A DNA stretch of 64,000 bases from Bacteroidota bacterium (GCA_947452555.1 CANGDH010000001.1:310001-374000), one strand, 5' to 3'. Numbered from the stretch's first letter, positions 52,586 to 62,118 are shown. The notes: generated by a model not told the origin, from the letters alone. Numbers and translations are program-made.

Positions 52586-53596
52586 ATGCCAAGTTCAAAA
52601 ATAATAGCCAATTGGAAAAAGCAGGTATTCGATGCAGTGTACTGGTTAGAAGGAGAAGAGCCTTTTTATATAGATCAAGCTGTAGAATATGCAGAGAAAT
52701 ATTTATTGACAGAGGCAGAACAGGAATTCAACTTGACTATGTTTTATGGTAAAGATGCTGATTGGGCTGAAATAATTAACGCTTGTAAGCGTTATCCAGT
52801 TTTTGCAGAAAAACAAGTCGTAATTATAAAGGAAGCGCAGCATATGAATCATTTGGATAAGTTGTTATCCTATATTGAACATCCACTTTCTTCTACAATA
52901 TTAATAGTTGCTCATAAAGACAAGAATGTTGACGGACGTTCTGCACTAGCTAAAATACTCAAGACAAAAGCGGTTGTTGTAAGTACTAAAAAAATGTACG
53001 ACAATAAATTGCCTGAATGGGTAATGAACTATGTTACTGATGCTGGGTTTCAAATATCACCTAAGGCAGTTCAAATCATTGTGGATCATATCGGAAATGA
53101 TATTAGTAGAATTCAAAATGAGATACAAAAACTAATAGTAAATCTAGGTGATCGAAAAAAAATCACAGAAGACGATATTGAAAAATTTATTGGGATCAGC
53201 AAAGAGTATAATGCATTTGAATTTCAAGATGCTGTTGCACAAAGAAATTTCTCTAAAGCAATTAGAATGATTCAATATTTTGAATCAAATAATAAAGCAG
53301 CTCCAATACAATTAATATTACCAACCTTGTATGCTTTTTTTAGTAAGGTGTATGCTATTTACGGAGCCGGAACACAGGACGAGAAAAGAATTGCAAGTGA
53401 AGTAGGGATCTCCCCCTTTATGGTTAAAAACTATATAGCTGCAACGAGACATTATTCTTATAGTAAAGTAGAGCAGGTATTGTTATTGATACATGAATAT
53501 AATTTACGTGTACTTGGAATAAACGATGCATCTAATACTGATGCAGATTTGTTAAAAGAATTGGTTATTAAAATTATGGATACTGCTGCAAAATAG
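52586..53596 (+). CDS. holA: DNA polymerase III delta subunit
   Basis: The 336-residue protein has YWLEGEEPFYIDQAVEYAEK near the N-terminus, EFNLTMFYGKDADW, VDGRSALAKILKTKAVVV and ISRIQNEIQKLIVNLGDRKK, matching the clamp-loader delta subunit, which opens the beta clamp. The AAA-like domain lacks a Walker A motif, as expected for delta. It converges on ribF and overlaps it by 23 bases at the 3' ends. Confidence 0.9.
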   Translation: MPSSKIIANWKKQVFDAVYWLEGEEPFYIDQAVEYAEKYLLTEAEQEFNLTMFYGKDADWAEIINACKRYPVFAEKQVVIIKEAQHMNHLDKLLSYIEHPLSSTILIVAHKDKNVDGRSALAKILKTKAVVVSTKKMYDNKLPEWVMNYVTDAGFQISPKAVQIIVDHIGNDISRIQNEIQKLIVNLGDRKKITEDDIEKFIGISKEYNAFEFQDAVAQRNFSKAIRMIQYFESNNKAAPIQLILPTLYAFFSKVYAIYGAGTQDEKRIASEVGISPFMVKNYIAATRHYSYSKVEQVLLLIHEYNLRVLGINDASNTDADLLKELVIKIMDTAAK

Positions 53597-54518
53597 TGCT
53601 AGCAGTTAGTCTGTCATTCTTAAGTTGAATTTTTAATGCATCAAGCCCTTCAAATTTTTGCTCACCTCTAATAAATTCATAAACAAGCACAGTAATATTT
53701 TGTTCGTAAATATCTTGGTCAAAGTCAAATATATTCACTTCAATTACTTTTTTCTGTCCGTCAACAGTTGGTCTTACACCAATATTCATCATGCCTTCTA
53801 ATAATGTTCCATTAGTACAATTGCCTTTTACTTTTACTGCATAAACTCCATTAGATGGTATTAGTTTTTCTTCGTCGTCAATATGTAAATTAGCTGTGGG
53901 AAATCCAATAGTTCTTCCCAATTGATTCCCTCTTACAACATAGCCTTCAAAGAAGTAGGGATAGCCTAATAATTTATTAGCTTTTTGAATATTTTTGTCA
54001 ACAATATAATTTCGAATCAAGGTAGAGCTAACAATTTCATCACCTACTTTTTGTTCATTTATTTCTTCTACATTAAATCCTAATATTTTACCATAAGCAG
54101 CAAGTAATTCAAAATTGCCAATTCGTCCATTTCCAAAACGATGGTCATATCCAACTATAATAGTACTAGGATGAAAGTAGGTAACTAAAAAATCTTTTAC
54201 ATATTGTTCGGCAGTCATATTAGAAAAACGATGATTAAACTTAACTACGACTAGATGGTCAACGCCGGCTTTTTCAAGTAATTCGATTCGCTCATTCAGG
54301 TTGGTCAATTGCTTGATTTCGCCGGGTACCGAAGAAATAACTTTTCTAGGATGCGGGTGAAACGTGATAATGATAGTTTCCCCTTTTACCTGACTCGCTA
54401 AGCTTTTCATTCTGTCTATAATTTGCTGATGTCCTTTATGAACACCGTCAAATGCGCCTGTGGTTATCACGGCATTGCGAAACTGGGGTAATTGTTGTAA
54501 ATCGTAGTGAACCTTCAT
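53574..54518 (-). CDS. ribF: Bifunctional riboflavin kinase/FAD synthetase
   Basis: From the ATG at 54518 the protein is 314 residues. It has the FAD synthetase domain (VITTGAFDGVHKGHQQIIDR, GYDHRFGNGRIGN, STLIRNYIVD) and the riboflavin kinase domain (VVRGNQLGRTIGFPTANLHI, NGVYAVKVKG). It makes FMN and FAD in the cytoplasm. The ORF-track start adds 20 residues upstream of MKVHYDLQQLPQ, which would span the ribF -7 element, so I trim it. Confidence 0.94.
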   Translation of the reverse strand: MKVHYDLQQLPQFRNAVITTGAFDGVHKGHQQIIDRMKSLASQVKGETIIITFHPHPRKVISSVPGEIKQLTNLNERIELLEKAGVDHLVVVKFNHRFSNMTAEQYVKDFLVTYFHPSTIIVGYDHRFGNGRIGNFELLAAYGKILGFNVEEINEQKVGDEIVSSTLIRNYIVDKNIQKANKLLGYPYFFEGYVVRGNQLGRTIGFPTANLHIDDEEKLIPSNGVYAVKVKGNCTNGTLLEGMMNIGVRPTVDGQKKVIEVNIFDFDQDIYEQNITVLVYEFIRGEQKFEGLDALKIQLKNDRLTASTILQQYP

Positions 54519-54540
54519 CTTATAATTGCTAAATATGGCA

Positions 54541-54573
54541 CAAATGTAAAACAATTGTACCTTTGTCCCACAA
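54541..54573 (-). promoter_or_regulatory. Promoter for ribF
   Basis: On the minus strand TTG (54573-54571), 22 bases, then TACATTTG (54548-54541) fits the Bacteroidota consensus, 22 bases before the ribF ATG. Confidence 0.55.
54558..54565 (+). promoter_or_regulatory. -7 element for purM, interleaved with the ribF promoter
   Basis: TACCTTTG matches TAnnTTTG, 22 bases before the purM ATG at 54588, and lies inside the ribF promoter spacer. Confidence 0.5.
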
Positions 54574-54587
54574 ACCAATTTAGATCC

Positions 54588-55766
54588 ATGTCATTGTACG
54601 CTCAACGCGGGGTTTCCGCTCAAAAAGAAGAAGTTCACGCAGCCATTCAGCATTTAGATCAGGGATTATACCCTAATGCCTTTTGTAAGCTATACGCTGA
54701 CTTTTTAGGGGGGGATTCAGAGTACATTAATATAATGCATGCCGACGGAGCTGGCACTAAAAGTATATTGGCATATATCTATTGGAAAGAAACGGGTGAT
54801 GCAAGTGTATGGAAGGGTATTGCACAGGATGCCATTGCAATGAATTTAGATGACTTATTATGTGTAGGCATATATGATCAAATATTGTTCTCTTCCACTA
54901 TTGATAGAAATAAATTAGTAATTACAGGGGATGTTTTAAGTGAAGTAATAAACGGTTCACAGGATTTCTTTAATACATTAAAAACTTTTGGAGTAAATAT
55001 TGAATTTCTAGGTGGTGAAACTGCAGATGTTGGAGATGTGGTAAGAACTATTGCAGTTAATGGAACAATGACTGCAAGATGGCCAAAAGAAAAATTAATC
55101 ACCAATGATTTAATTGCTGCTGGACAAGTAATTGTGGGGTTCTCAAGCCATGGCCAAGCAAGCTATGAATCTTCTTATAATAGTGGTTTAGGTAGTAATG
55201 GTTTGACAAGTGCTAGGCATGATGTTTTGAGTAAAGAATATGCTACAAAATATCCTGAGACTTTCGAACCAAAACTAAATGACCAAGTGGTTTATATTGG
55301 CAAGAATAAAATTACTGATACTATTGATATTGCTGGATTTGGAGCCATTTCGGTCGGGAAATTATTATTGAGTCCCACCAGGACTTACGCACCTTTGGTA
55401 AAAGCCATTTTAACTGAACATTTTGATGCCATAAAAGGGATGATTCATTGTAGCGGTGGTGGTCAAACAAAGTGTATGAAGTACTTGCCTGGGCCAATGA
55501 GAATTGTAAAAGATACTTTAATGGAAGTACCCCCAATTTTCAAATTGATACAACAAAATTCTGGCGCTAATGCAAAGGAAATGTATCAAGTTTTTAATAT
55601 GGGGCATCGCTTAGAAATCTTTACTGACGCTAGTGCTGCCGAAGCATTAATAACGATTGCTAAAGGATTAAATATTGAAGCACAAATAATTGGAAGAGTA
55701 GAAGCTTCAGATACTAAAGAATTGGTCTTAAAGGGAAGTTTTGGAACAGAAACTTTTAGCTATTAA
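54588..55766 (+). CDS. purM: Phosphoribosylformylglycinamidine cyclo-ligase (AIR synthase)
   Basis: From the ATG at 54588 the protein has 392 residues: HADGAGTKSILAYIYWKETG (substrate loop), IAQDAIAMNLDDLLCVGIYD, EFLGGETADVGDVVRTIAVN and VGFSSHGQASYESSYNSG. It closes the imidazole ring in purine synthesis. It is longer than the 345 residues of E. coli PurM, a form I associate with Bacteroidota. The ORF track adds 27 residues upstream that would run through the promoter, so I start at MSLYAQRGV. Confidence 0.93.
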   Translation: MSLYAQRGVSAQKEEVHAAIQHLDQGLYPNAFCKLYADFLGGDSEYINIMHADGAGTKSILAYIYWKETGDASVWKGIAQDAIAMNLDDLLCVGIYDQILFSSTIDRNKLVITGDVLSEVINGSQDFFNTLKTFGVNIEFLGGETADVGDVVRTIAVNGTMTARWPKEKLITNDLIAAGQVIVGFSSHGQASYESSYNSGLGSNGLTSARHDVLSKEYATKYPETFEPKLNDQVVYIGKNKITDTIDIAGFGAISVGKLLLSPTRTYAPLVKAILTEHFDAIKGMIHCSGGGQTKCMKYLPGPMRIVKDTLMEVPPIFKLIQQNSGANAKEMYQVFNMGHRLEIFTDASAAEALITIAKGLNIEAQIIGRVEASDTKELVLKGSFGTETFSY

Positions 55767-55788
55767 TTTTAACACAAATAGAGAAAAC

Positions 55789-56463
55789 ATGAATGAAGTA
55801 GTTGTGCAATTAAACCACGTAAATATTTACCAAAGCGGTAACTTAATATTACAAGACGTAAATTTCACAGTGGAGCGCGGCGAATTTGTATACTTAGTTG
55901 GTAAAACAGGTACTGGTAAAAGCAGTTTACTCAAATCTTTATATGGAGAGATCACCTTAACTGAAGGTGCTGGTATGGTGGTTGGCTTTGATTTAAAAGA
56001 AATGGACTGGAAAAAATTACCGTTTTTAAGAAGAAATCTAGGGGTGGTTTTCCAAGATTTCCAATTATTAACTGACCGGACGGTACAAGAAAATTTAAAA
56101 TTTGTCTTAAAAGCTACTGGCTGGCAGGACGAAAAGTTGATAGAACAAAAAATTGATGATGTTTTAACTAAAGTAGGCCTTCAAAATAAGGGTTTCAAAA
56201 TGACCTACGAGATGAGTGGAGGGGAGCAACAAAGGGTAGACATAGCTCGAGCTTTGCTAAATTCTCCTAAATTGATCCTTGCAGACGAGCCAACTGGTAG
56301 TTTAGACCCTGAAACCAGCGATGAAATCATGCAATTATTGTTTCAAATTACCAAAGACGATGGTACTGCCATTGTGATGGCAACCCACGATTTCATGGTG
56401 GTAAACAAGTTTCCTGCTAGAACCTTGACTACAGAGGGGGGAAAACTGTTAGAAAAGCAATAA
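55789..56463 (+). CDS. ftsE: Cell division ATP-binding protein FtsE
   Basis: From the ATG at 55789 the protein is 224 residues. It shows Walker A ([18 protein letters not shown]), the signature [20 protein letters not shown], Walker [19 protein letters not shown] and the switch His in [27 protein letters not shown] is the FtsE-like start. It pairs with FtsX to control peptidoglycan hydrolases at division. No ftsX lies next to it. smc follows after 93 bp. LolD-type ABC ATPases are the closest alternative. Confidence 0.85.
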   Translation: MNEVVVQLNHVNIYQSGNLILQDVNFTVERGEFVYLVGKTGTGKSSLLKSLYGEITLTEGAGMVVGFDLKEMDWKKLPFLRRNLGVVFQDFQLLTDRTVQENLKFVLKATGWQDEKLIEQKIDDVLTKVGLQNKGFKMTYEMSGGEQQRVDIARALLNSPKLILADEPTGSLDPETSDEIMQLLFQITKDDGTAIVMATHDFMVVNKFPARTLTTEGGKLLEKQ

Positions 56464-56556
56464 AATTCCTACAAAATTGTCATAATTTGACCTGGTTTTA
56501 CTTGAATACTTGCCGCTTTTTTCATATGTTCGCAGACATATTAAAGATCAAAGAAA

Positions 56557-59500
56557 GTGAGACTAAAGTCATTAGAAATCAAAGGGTTCAAGAGTTTTGC
56601 TGACAAAACAATTATCAAGTTTGATGAGGGAATTACTGGTATTATTGGGCCAAATGGTTGCGGTAAGAGTAATATCATCGATAGTATCAGATGGGTTATT
56701 GGTGAGCAGAAAATTTCAGCATTAAGATCAGAGAACTTAGACTCTCTTGTTTTCAACGGAAGTAAAACAAGAAATGCAAGCAGTATGGCGGAAGTGACGC
56801 TTACGTTTGAGAATACCAAAAACTTATTACCTACAGAATTTAGTACGATATCAGTTACTCGTCGTTTTTATAAAAATGGCGAAAGTGAATATCGTTTGAA
56901 TGATGTTGCTTGTCGATTAAAAGATATTCATAATTTATTTATGGATACTGGAGTTAGTACAGACAGTTATGCTATTATAGAATTAGGAATGGTAGACGAT
57001 ATTATCAAGGACAAGGATAATAGCCGTCGTAAAATGTTAGAGCAAGCTGCTGGAATTACTATCTATAAAACTAGAAAGAAAGAAGCCAAAAATAAATTAG
57101 ACGCTACTGAACAAGATTTGTCTAGAATTGAAGATTTGTTATTTGAAATTAATAACCAATTAAAAACGCTAGAGAATCAAGCTAAGAAAGCAGAGAAGTA
57201 TTTTGAGATAAAAAAAGATTATAAGGAAACTGCCATTGAATTAGCAATTGCTGCATTAGAAGGGTTTAATATTACTTACAAAGACCTTAATGATCAACAA
57301 GAATCTGAAACTGACAAGAAATTCCAATTAGAAGCTGCTATAGCAATAGAAGAAGCGACTTTAGAACAAGACAGACTAGTCTTCATTGAAAAAGAAAGAG
57401 GTTTACAAAGTATGCAACACGAGTTTAATGAAGTGTTGGGTAAATTGAGATCTAAAGAAAATGACAAGAACCTAGCTGCTCAGCGTTTAGACTATTTAAA
57501 TGACAAGGAAAAAGGATTACAAGAATTTCTAGAACGTGCAGAAGGCCAAGTAAAAACAATTGGCGACTCTATTGAATATACTAAACTACAAGTATTAGAC
57601 GAAGAAAAATTATACTTAGATTTCAAAAATAGAGTAGAGCAATCACAGGTGGAGTTAACAAACAAACGAGCTCAGTTTGACGACCAACGAACAGTATTGG
57701 ATAATTTACGTCAACAATATGGCCAGATTCAACGTAATCAGTTTGACGCAGAGAAGAAAGTGGCAGTATCTGATACTTCTATACAAAACGTACAAAGAAG
57801 TCAACAACAATTAGAAGAAGAGCAACATCATAGAGTGGGTCAAATCCAAGAGATCACATTGCAATTGGCAACTAAAGAACAAGACTTAGCTACCAGCAAA
57901 GCACATTTGGTAGAATTGCAAGCGCAGCATGAAAAAGCGAAAGCGAGTATTTTTGAAACACAAGCTGAATTAGAATTATTAAGATCCAACTTAGCAGAAC
58001 AATCAAGAATATTAGATGCTAAAAAGAATGAATACGATTTATTAAAAAGCTTAGTGGACTCTATGGAAGGATATCCAGAGAGTGTTAAGTTCTTGCATAA
58101 GAATACAGGTTGGAATCACAATGCACCTATCTTATCTGATATATTATATGTTCAAGAGCAATATCGTACCGCAGTTGAAAATGTATTAGAGCCATATTTA
58201 AACTATTATGTAGTTAATAACTTAAAAGAGGGGATGCAAGCGGTTCAGTTGTTAGATGACAACAAAAAAGGAAAAGCGAACTTCTTCTTATTGGATCAAT
58301 TGACAGGTGCAAAAGTGGAGTCCGCGCCTTCTAATACTATTGCTGCATTATCAGTAATTGAGGTAGATCCTCAATATGCTGCTTTAGCAAATCATTTGTT
58401 AGGGAATGTTTTCATTGCTGAAAATGAAGCTGCTTTAGAAGCGAATAGCACTGGTATTATTTTAGAGAAGAATGGTAAGTATGTTAAAGGAAAATATACT
58501 TTAACAGGAGGTAGTGTTGGTTTATTCGAAGGAAAGAAAATCGGACGTGCTAAGAACTTAGAGAAATTATTAGAGGATATTCAATCACAAGAAAAAGTGG
58601 TGAATAATTTAAAAGAACAAATTCAAGATAAACATAGTTCTGTTTTACAATTTAATGAGCTATTAAAAGAAAATGAAATTCGCAGCACAGAACAATCAAT
58701 CAATACATTGATCAATGAGGTATTTGCAAATAAGAATAGACTAGAGAACTTACAAGCAGCACAAACAAATGCGGTAGCTAAGTTAGCTGAATATAGTACC
58801 AAGGTACAGGACGAGCATGCTGCAATTGCTGACACAAGAATTGCGCTAGAAGCATTGAATATTTCATTGCATGAAACACAGGCGCAATTAGCGGATGTAG
58901 AATTAGCGTATCAAACTGCTGAGCAAGCTTACCATTTGGCTAGTGGTGAATTCAATGAAATGAATTTACAATTAACTAAGCAACATAGTAAAATTGAATC
59001 TTTACAACAAGAAGTTTTGTTTAAAGAAAATCAATTGAATGACTTACATGCGCAAATTCAAACGAACACCATTCAATTAACTGAAGCGTCTACTGCAATT
59101 GTAGAAAGTAGAGCTCAATTGGAGACTGTTGACAATGATTTAGTGATATTATTGAGAACTAAGGAAGAAGAGGAATTGAAATTAAATGAGGCAGATCAAT
59201 CTTATTATACATTAAGAACTTCTTTACAAGAAAAAGAAAGCGCATTAAGACATCAAGTAAAGTCTAAGGAATTGATGGACCAATTAATCAACGAGATTAA
59301 GGATAAATTAAATTCACTTAAGTTACAGTTAGCCGGAACTAAAGAACGTTTAAGCGTTGAGTTTAAAGTTGAGTTAGAGGACGTTCTGAATTTAGGAAGA
59401 CAAACTGAAGATAGCTTAGAGGAACTTCAAGTAAACGTAGATAAGATGAAGAAGCGTTTAGAGAATATGGGTGAAGTGAATCCTACAGCTATTGAAGCAT

Positions 59501-60075
59501 ATACTGAAATGAAGAAGCGTTATGACTTTATCTTAGAGCAGAAAAATGACTTAGTAACTGCTAAAGAAAGTTTAATGCAAACAATTCAAGAAGTTGAAGC
59601 AACAGCGAATCAAGCTTTCTTAGAAACTTATAATACTGCAAGAGAGAACTTCCAAAAAGTATTTAAAGCTTTATTTACAGAAGAAGATTCTTGTGATTTA
59701 ATATTAGTGGATCCAGACAATTTAGCTGAAACCGCTGTAGAGATTGTTGCTAAGCCTAAGGGTAAACGTCCTTCTTCAATTACACAGTTGAGTGGGGGAG
59801 AAAGAACTTTGACCGCAACTGCAATGTTATTTGCAATTTATTTAATTAAGCCAGCACCATTCTGTATTCTGGATGAGGTGGATGCACCATTAGATGACGC
59901 TAACGTAGGCAAGTTTACACAAATGATTCAGAAGTTCTCTGACAACTCACAGTTTATTATTGTAACACATAATAAACAAACAATGAGTGCAGTGGATGTA
60001 ATTTATGGAGTTACAATGCAAGAGCCTGGTGTTAGTAAATTAGTTCCTGTTGACTTTAGAAGTTTAAATAATTAA
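56557..60075 (+). CDS. smc: Chromosome segregation ATPase SMC, GTG start
   Basis: The 1172-residue protein has Walker A in GIIGPNGCGKSNIIDSIRWV (about residues 28-47), long coiled coils, a hinge at about 510-640 (VKFLHKNTGWNHNAPILSDI, LTGGSVGLFEGKKIGRAKNL), the signature QLSGGERTLTATAMLFAIY and Walker B FCILDEVDAPLDDANVGKF. It organises and segregates chromosomes with Scp partners. The start is GTG at 56557, as no ATG precedes MRLKSLEIKGFKSFAD in frame. It is preceded by ftsE and followed by a terminator. Confidence 0.95.
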   Translation: MRLKSLEIKGFKSFADKTIIKFDEGITGIIGPNGCGKSNIIDSIRWVIGEQKISALRSENLDSLVFNGSKTRNASSMAEVTLTFENTKNLLPTEFSTISVTRRFYKNGESEYRLNDVACRLKDIHNLFMDTGVSTDSYAIIELGMVDDIIKDKDNSRRKMLEQAAGITIYKTRKKEAKNKLDATEQDLSRIEDLLFEINNQLKTLENQAKKAEKYFEIKKDYKETAIELAIAALEGFNITYKDLNDQQESETDKKFQLEAAIAIEEATLEQDRLVFIEKERGLQSMQHEFNEVLGKLRSKENDKNLAAQRLDYLNDKEKGLQEFLERAEGQVKTIGDSIEYTKLQVLDEEKLYLDFKNRVEQSQVELTNKRAQFDDQRTVLDNLRQQYGQIQRNQFDAEKKVAVSDTSIQNVQRSQQQLEEEQHHRVGQIQEITLQLATKEQDLATSKAHLVELQAQHEKAKASIFETQAELELLRSNLAEQSRILDAKKNEYDLLKSLVDSMEGYPESVKFLHKNTGWNHNAPILSDILYVQEQYRTAVENVLEPYLNYYVVNNLKEGMQAVQLLDDNKKGKANFFLLDQLTGAKVESAPSNTIAALSVIEVDPQYAALANHLLGNVFIAENEAALEANSTGIILEKNGKYVKGKYTLTGGSVGLFEGKKIGRAKNLEKLLEDIQSQEKVVNNLKEQIQDKHSSVLQFNELLKENEIRSTEQSINTLINEVFANKNRLENLQAAQTNAVAKLAEYSTKVQDEHAAIADTRIALEALNISLHETQAQLADVELAYQTAEQAYHLASGEFNEMNLQLTKQHSKIESLQQEVLFKENQLNDLHAQIQTNTIQLTEASTAIVESRAQLETVDNDLVILLRTKEEEELKLNEADQSYYTLRTSLQEKESALRHQVKSKELMDQLINEIKDKLNSLKLQLAGTKERLSVEFKVELEDVLNLGRQTEDSLEELQVNVDKMKKRLENMGEVNPTAIEAYTEMKKRYDFILEQKNDLVTAKESLMQTIQEVEATANQAFLETYNTARENFQKVFKALFTEEDSCDLILVDPDNLAETAVEIVAKPKGKRPSSITQLSGGERTLTATAMLFAIYLIKPAPFCILDEVDAPLDDANVGKFTQMIQKFSDNSQFIIVTHNKQTMSAVDVIYGVTMQEPGVSKLVPVDFRSLNN

Positions 60076-60097
60076 ATTTTAATATAAATTAACTTTG

Positions 60098-60131
60098 AGA
60101 GTCCTTGGTAGTAATATCAGGGACTCTTTTT
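60098..60131 (+). terminator. Intrinsic terminator after smc
   Basis: AGAGTCCTTG, a ten-base loop, CAGGGACTCT (one wobble pair), then TTTT. Confidence 0.8.
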
Positions 60132-60135
60132 AATT

Positions 60136-60552
60136 ATGATCAAGTCTGCAATTATATTATTTTTTTCTTTATTATTAGTATACCTACCTTTTAGTAGGAT
60201 GCCAGATTATTTTGATAGTGAAACTACTCCTGCATTGATAGTGCAAAATGGGGGTGCTATTGTTGCAAGCTTTATTGAAAATGGCAAAACGTATCAAATC
60301 ATATTAAATTCAGCTATCTATAAAGACAAAATTGGAAAAAGAGTAGAAGTGATATATGAATTAAGTCAACCGGGGAATGCAAAATTGAATAAAGTTTGGA
60401 ATTATTGGCTAGTGCCAACAGAGCTTGCATTTGCATTAGGAGTTTTTGTGGTATTATTAGGGGTAGCTTATGCAACAACACATCGACCAGATCCATCAGC
60501 TCTTGCTGAACAATTGGAATACAAAAAAGAAAATACGGGAAAGTACTATTAA
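60136..60552 (+). CDS. Small membrane protein, DUF3592-like topology
   Basis: The 138-residue protein has an N-terminal hydrophobic segment (AIILFFSLLLVYLPFS), a central soluble stretch (TPALIVQNGGAIVASFIENG, IGKRVEVIYELSQPGNAKLN) and a second helix (ELAFALGVFVVLLGVAYAT). The order helix, beta domain with EVIY, helix recalls DUF3592 proteins, but I am not certain. It begins five bases after the smc terminator, so either readthrough or a promoter inside smc must supply it. The function is unknown. Confidence 0.6.
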   Translation: MIKSAIILFFSLLLVYLPFSRMPDYFDSETTPALIVQNGGAIVASFIENGKTYQIILNSAIYKDKIGKRVEVIYELSQPGNAKLNKVWNYWLVPTELAFALGVFVVLLGVAYATTHRPDPSALAEQLEYKKENTGKYY

Positions 60553-60593
60553 AAAAAATGTAATTGGTACAACTTGATATGTGAATGCCAATA

Positions 60594-61055
60594 TTATTTA
60601 GCCAAGTAACGTTTAATATCTTTATCGATATCTCTATTCTTAATAGTTTCACGTTTATCGAATTCTTTCTTTCCCTTGCCAATGCCAATTTCTAATTTGG
60701 CATAGTGTTTTTCATTAAAGAAAATTCGCAGAGGTACAATGGTGAAACCTTTTTCTTTCACCTTCCCTTCAATTTTTTTTAGCTCTCTTTTTTCTAATAA
60801 TAATTTACGGTCATGCACTTCAATATGATTGTTAGCGGACCCATGAGAGTAGGCATTAATATATAAACTGCGTACCCATAATTCACCTCTATCGAAAAAG
60901 CAGAAGGAGTCATTGAAACTCACTTTCCCTTCTCTAATGGACTTTACTTCAGTCCCAAGCAATACAAGACCGGCCACATATTTATCTTCTATCTGGTAGT
61001 TGAAATAGGCTTGCCTATTATTAAGTTCTTTTGCTGGTAACGGTTTCTTTGCCAT
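60594..61055 (-). CDS. smpB: SsrA-binding protein SmpB
   Basis: From the ATG at 61055 the protein is 153 residues: NRQAYFNYQIEDKYVAGLVL, LLGTEVKSIREGKVSFNDSF, LYINAYSHGSANNH, LKKIEGKVKEKGFTIVPLRI and a basic tail KGKKEFDKRETIKNRDI. It delivers tmRNA to stalled ribosomes. The gene for tmRNA is not seen in this window. The ATG directly follows the T tract of a terminator-like hairpin, so the ORF-track GTG-type upstream start (61076) is not used. Confidence 0.95.
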   Translation of the reverse strand: MAKKPLPAKELNNRQAYFNYQIEDKYVAGLVLLGTEVKSIREGKVSFNDSFCFFDRGELWVRSLYINAYSHGSANNHIEVHDRKLLLEKRELKKIEGKVKEKGFTIVPLRIFFNEKHYAKLEIGIGKGKKEFDKRETIKNRDIDKDIKRYLAK

Positions 61056-61092
61056 AAAAAATAATCCCGGACCCAATTGAATGGATCCGGGA
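61056..61092 (-). terminator. Terminator-like hairpin directly before smpB
   Basis: On the minus strand TCCCGGATCC, an eight-base loop, GGGTCCGGGA then TTATTTTTT, immediately followed by the smpB ATG. It ends the accD transcript or attenuates readthrough into smpB. Confidence 0.75.
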
Positions 61093-61144
61093 ACAAAAGT
61101 AAGATAAGTAAGCCTAGTAAAGAAATAGAAATACTTAGATTCTC

Positions 61145-62062
61145 TTAGTTTCTAAACAGGAAGGCAACTTCCGCTAATTTATGCTTCAAATCCTTGCGGT
61201 CTACTATGAAATCCAAGAATCCATGTTCTAATAAAAATTCACTTCTTTGAAATCCAGGAGGCAAGTCTCTCTTAATAGTTTCCTTAATGACTCTAGGCCC
61301 CGCAAAGCCTATTAATGCTCCTGGTTCCGCTATATTAATATCACCTAACATTCCAAAGCTAGCGGAGATTCCACCAAAAGTAGGGTCTGTTAACAAAGAA
61401 ACAAACGGCAATTTAGCATCACTTAATTGAGAAAGTTTACCACTAGTTTTTGCTAATTGCATCAAACTAAATGCGCTCTCCATCATACGTGCACCACCAC
61501 TTTTACTGATCACTAAAAATGGAAGGCGGTGTTCAATGCAATAGTCAACTGCACGACTAAATTTTTCCCCCATTACGCTACCTAATGAACCTCCAATAAA
61601 TTCGAAATCCATACAAGCAACTACATAAGGTTCACTGTTCATTTTACCTACACCAACACGCATCGAATCTTTTAGATCTGTTTTAGCATGAATTTCGTCT
61701 AAACGTTTTTGGTAATTCTTAAGATCGGTAAAATTTAATGCATCCTTACTTACGATATTATCGAAAAGTACATTGTAGTCTTGGTCGTCAAATAAAATAT
61801 CAAAATATTCATCACTTCCAATTCGATGATGATAATTACAACTACTACAAATAAATAGATGTTCTTTTAATTCAGAACTCGTACATATATGATTACAAGT
61901 TGGACATTTTGTCCAGAGTCCTTCTGGAGTTTCTTTTTTGTCAGCAGTAGAAGTAGTAATCCCTTTTCTGATTCTTTTAAACCATCTGGATTTAGCTGCT
62001 TCTGTACTGGTAGATTCTTCTCCAGTTAAATTCACTTCAATATCTTCTTCTCTGTTTCGCAT
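61145..62062 (-). CDS. accD: Acetyl-CoA carboxylase carboxyltransferase beta subunit
   Basis: The 305-residue protein has an N-terminal zinc ribbon (CPTCNHICTSSELKEHLFIC then SSCNYH), ACMDFEFIGGSLGSVMGEKF, LPFLVISKSGGARMMESAFS and PTFGGISASFGMLGDINIAE (crotonase-like acyl-CoA site). It transfers carboxyl from biotin to acetyl-CoA with AccA for fatty-acid synthesis. The first 40 residues are an acidic/basic extension not needed for catalysis. It lies between fbaA and smpB on the minus strand, a neighbourhood I recall as common in Bacteroidota. Confidence 0.95.
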   Translation of the reverse strand: MRNREEDIEVNLTGEESTSTEAAKSRWFKRIRKGITTSTADKKETPEGLWTKCPTCNHICTSSELKEHLFICSSCNYHHRIGSDEYFDILFDDQDYNVLFDNIVSKDALNFTDLKNYQKRLDEIHAKTDLKDSMRVGVGKMNSEPYVVACMDFEFIGGSLGSVMGEKFSRAVDYCIEHRLPFLVISKSGGARMMESAFSLMQLAKTSGKLSQLSDAKLPFVSLLTDPTFGGISASFGMLGDINIAEPGALIGFAGPRVIKETIKRDLPPGFQRSEFLLEHGFLDFIVDRKDLKHKLAEVAFLFRN

Positions 62063-62118
62063 AGCGTTACATTTAAGTGAGCAATCGTTTTAATCTCTAT
62101 GAACTTATATAAATTAAA

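Noticed and set aside
60553-61144. A tmRNA gene beside smpB
   Set aside because: The flanking gaps are under 100 bases and show no tRNA-like ends or tag-coding frame.
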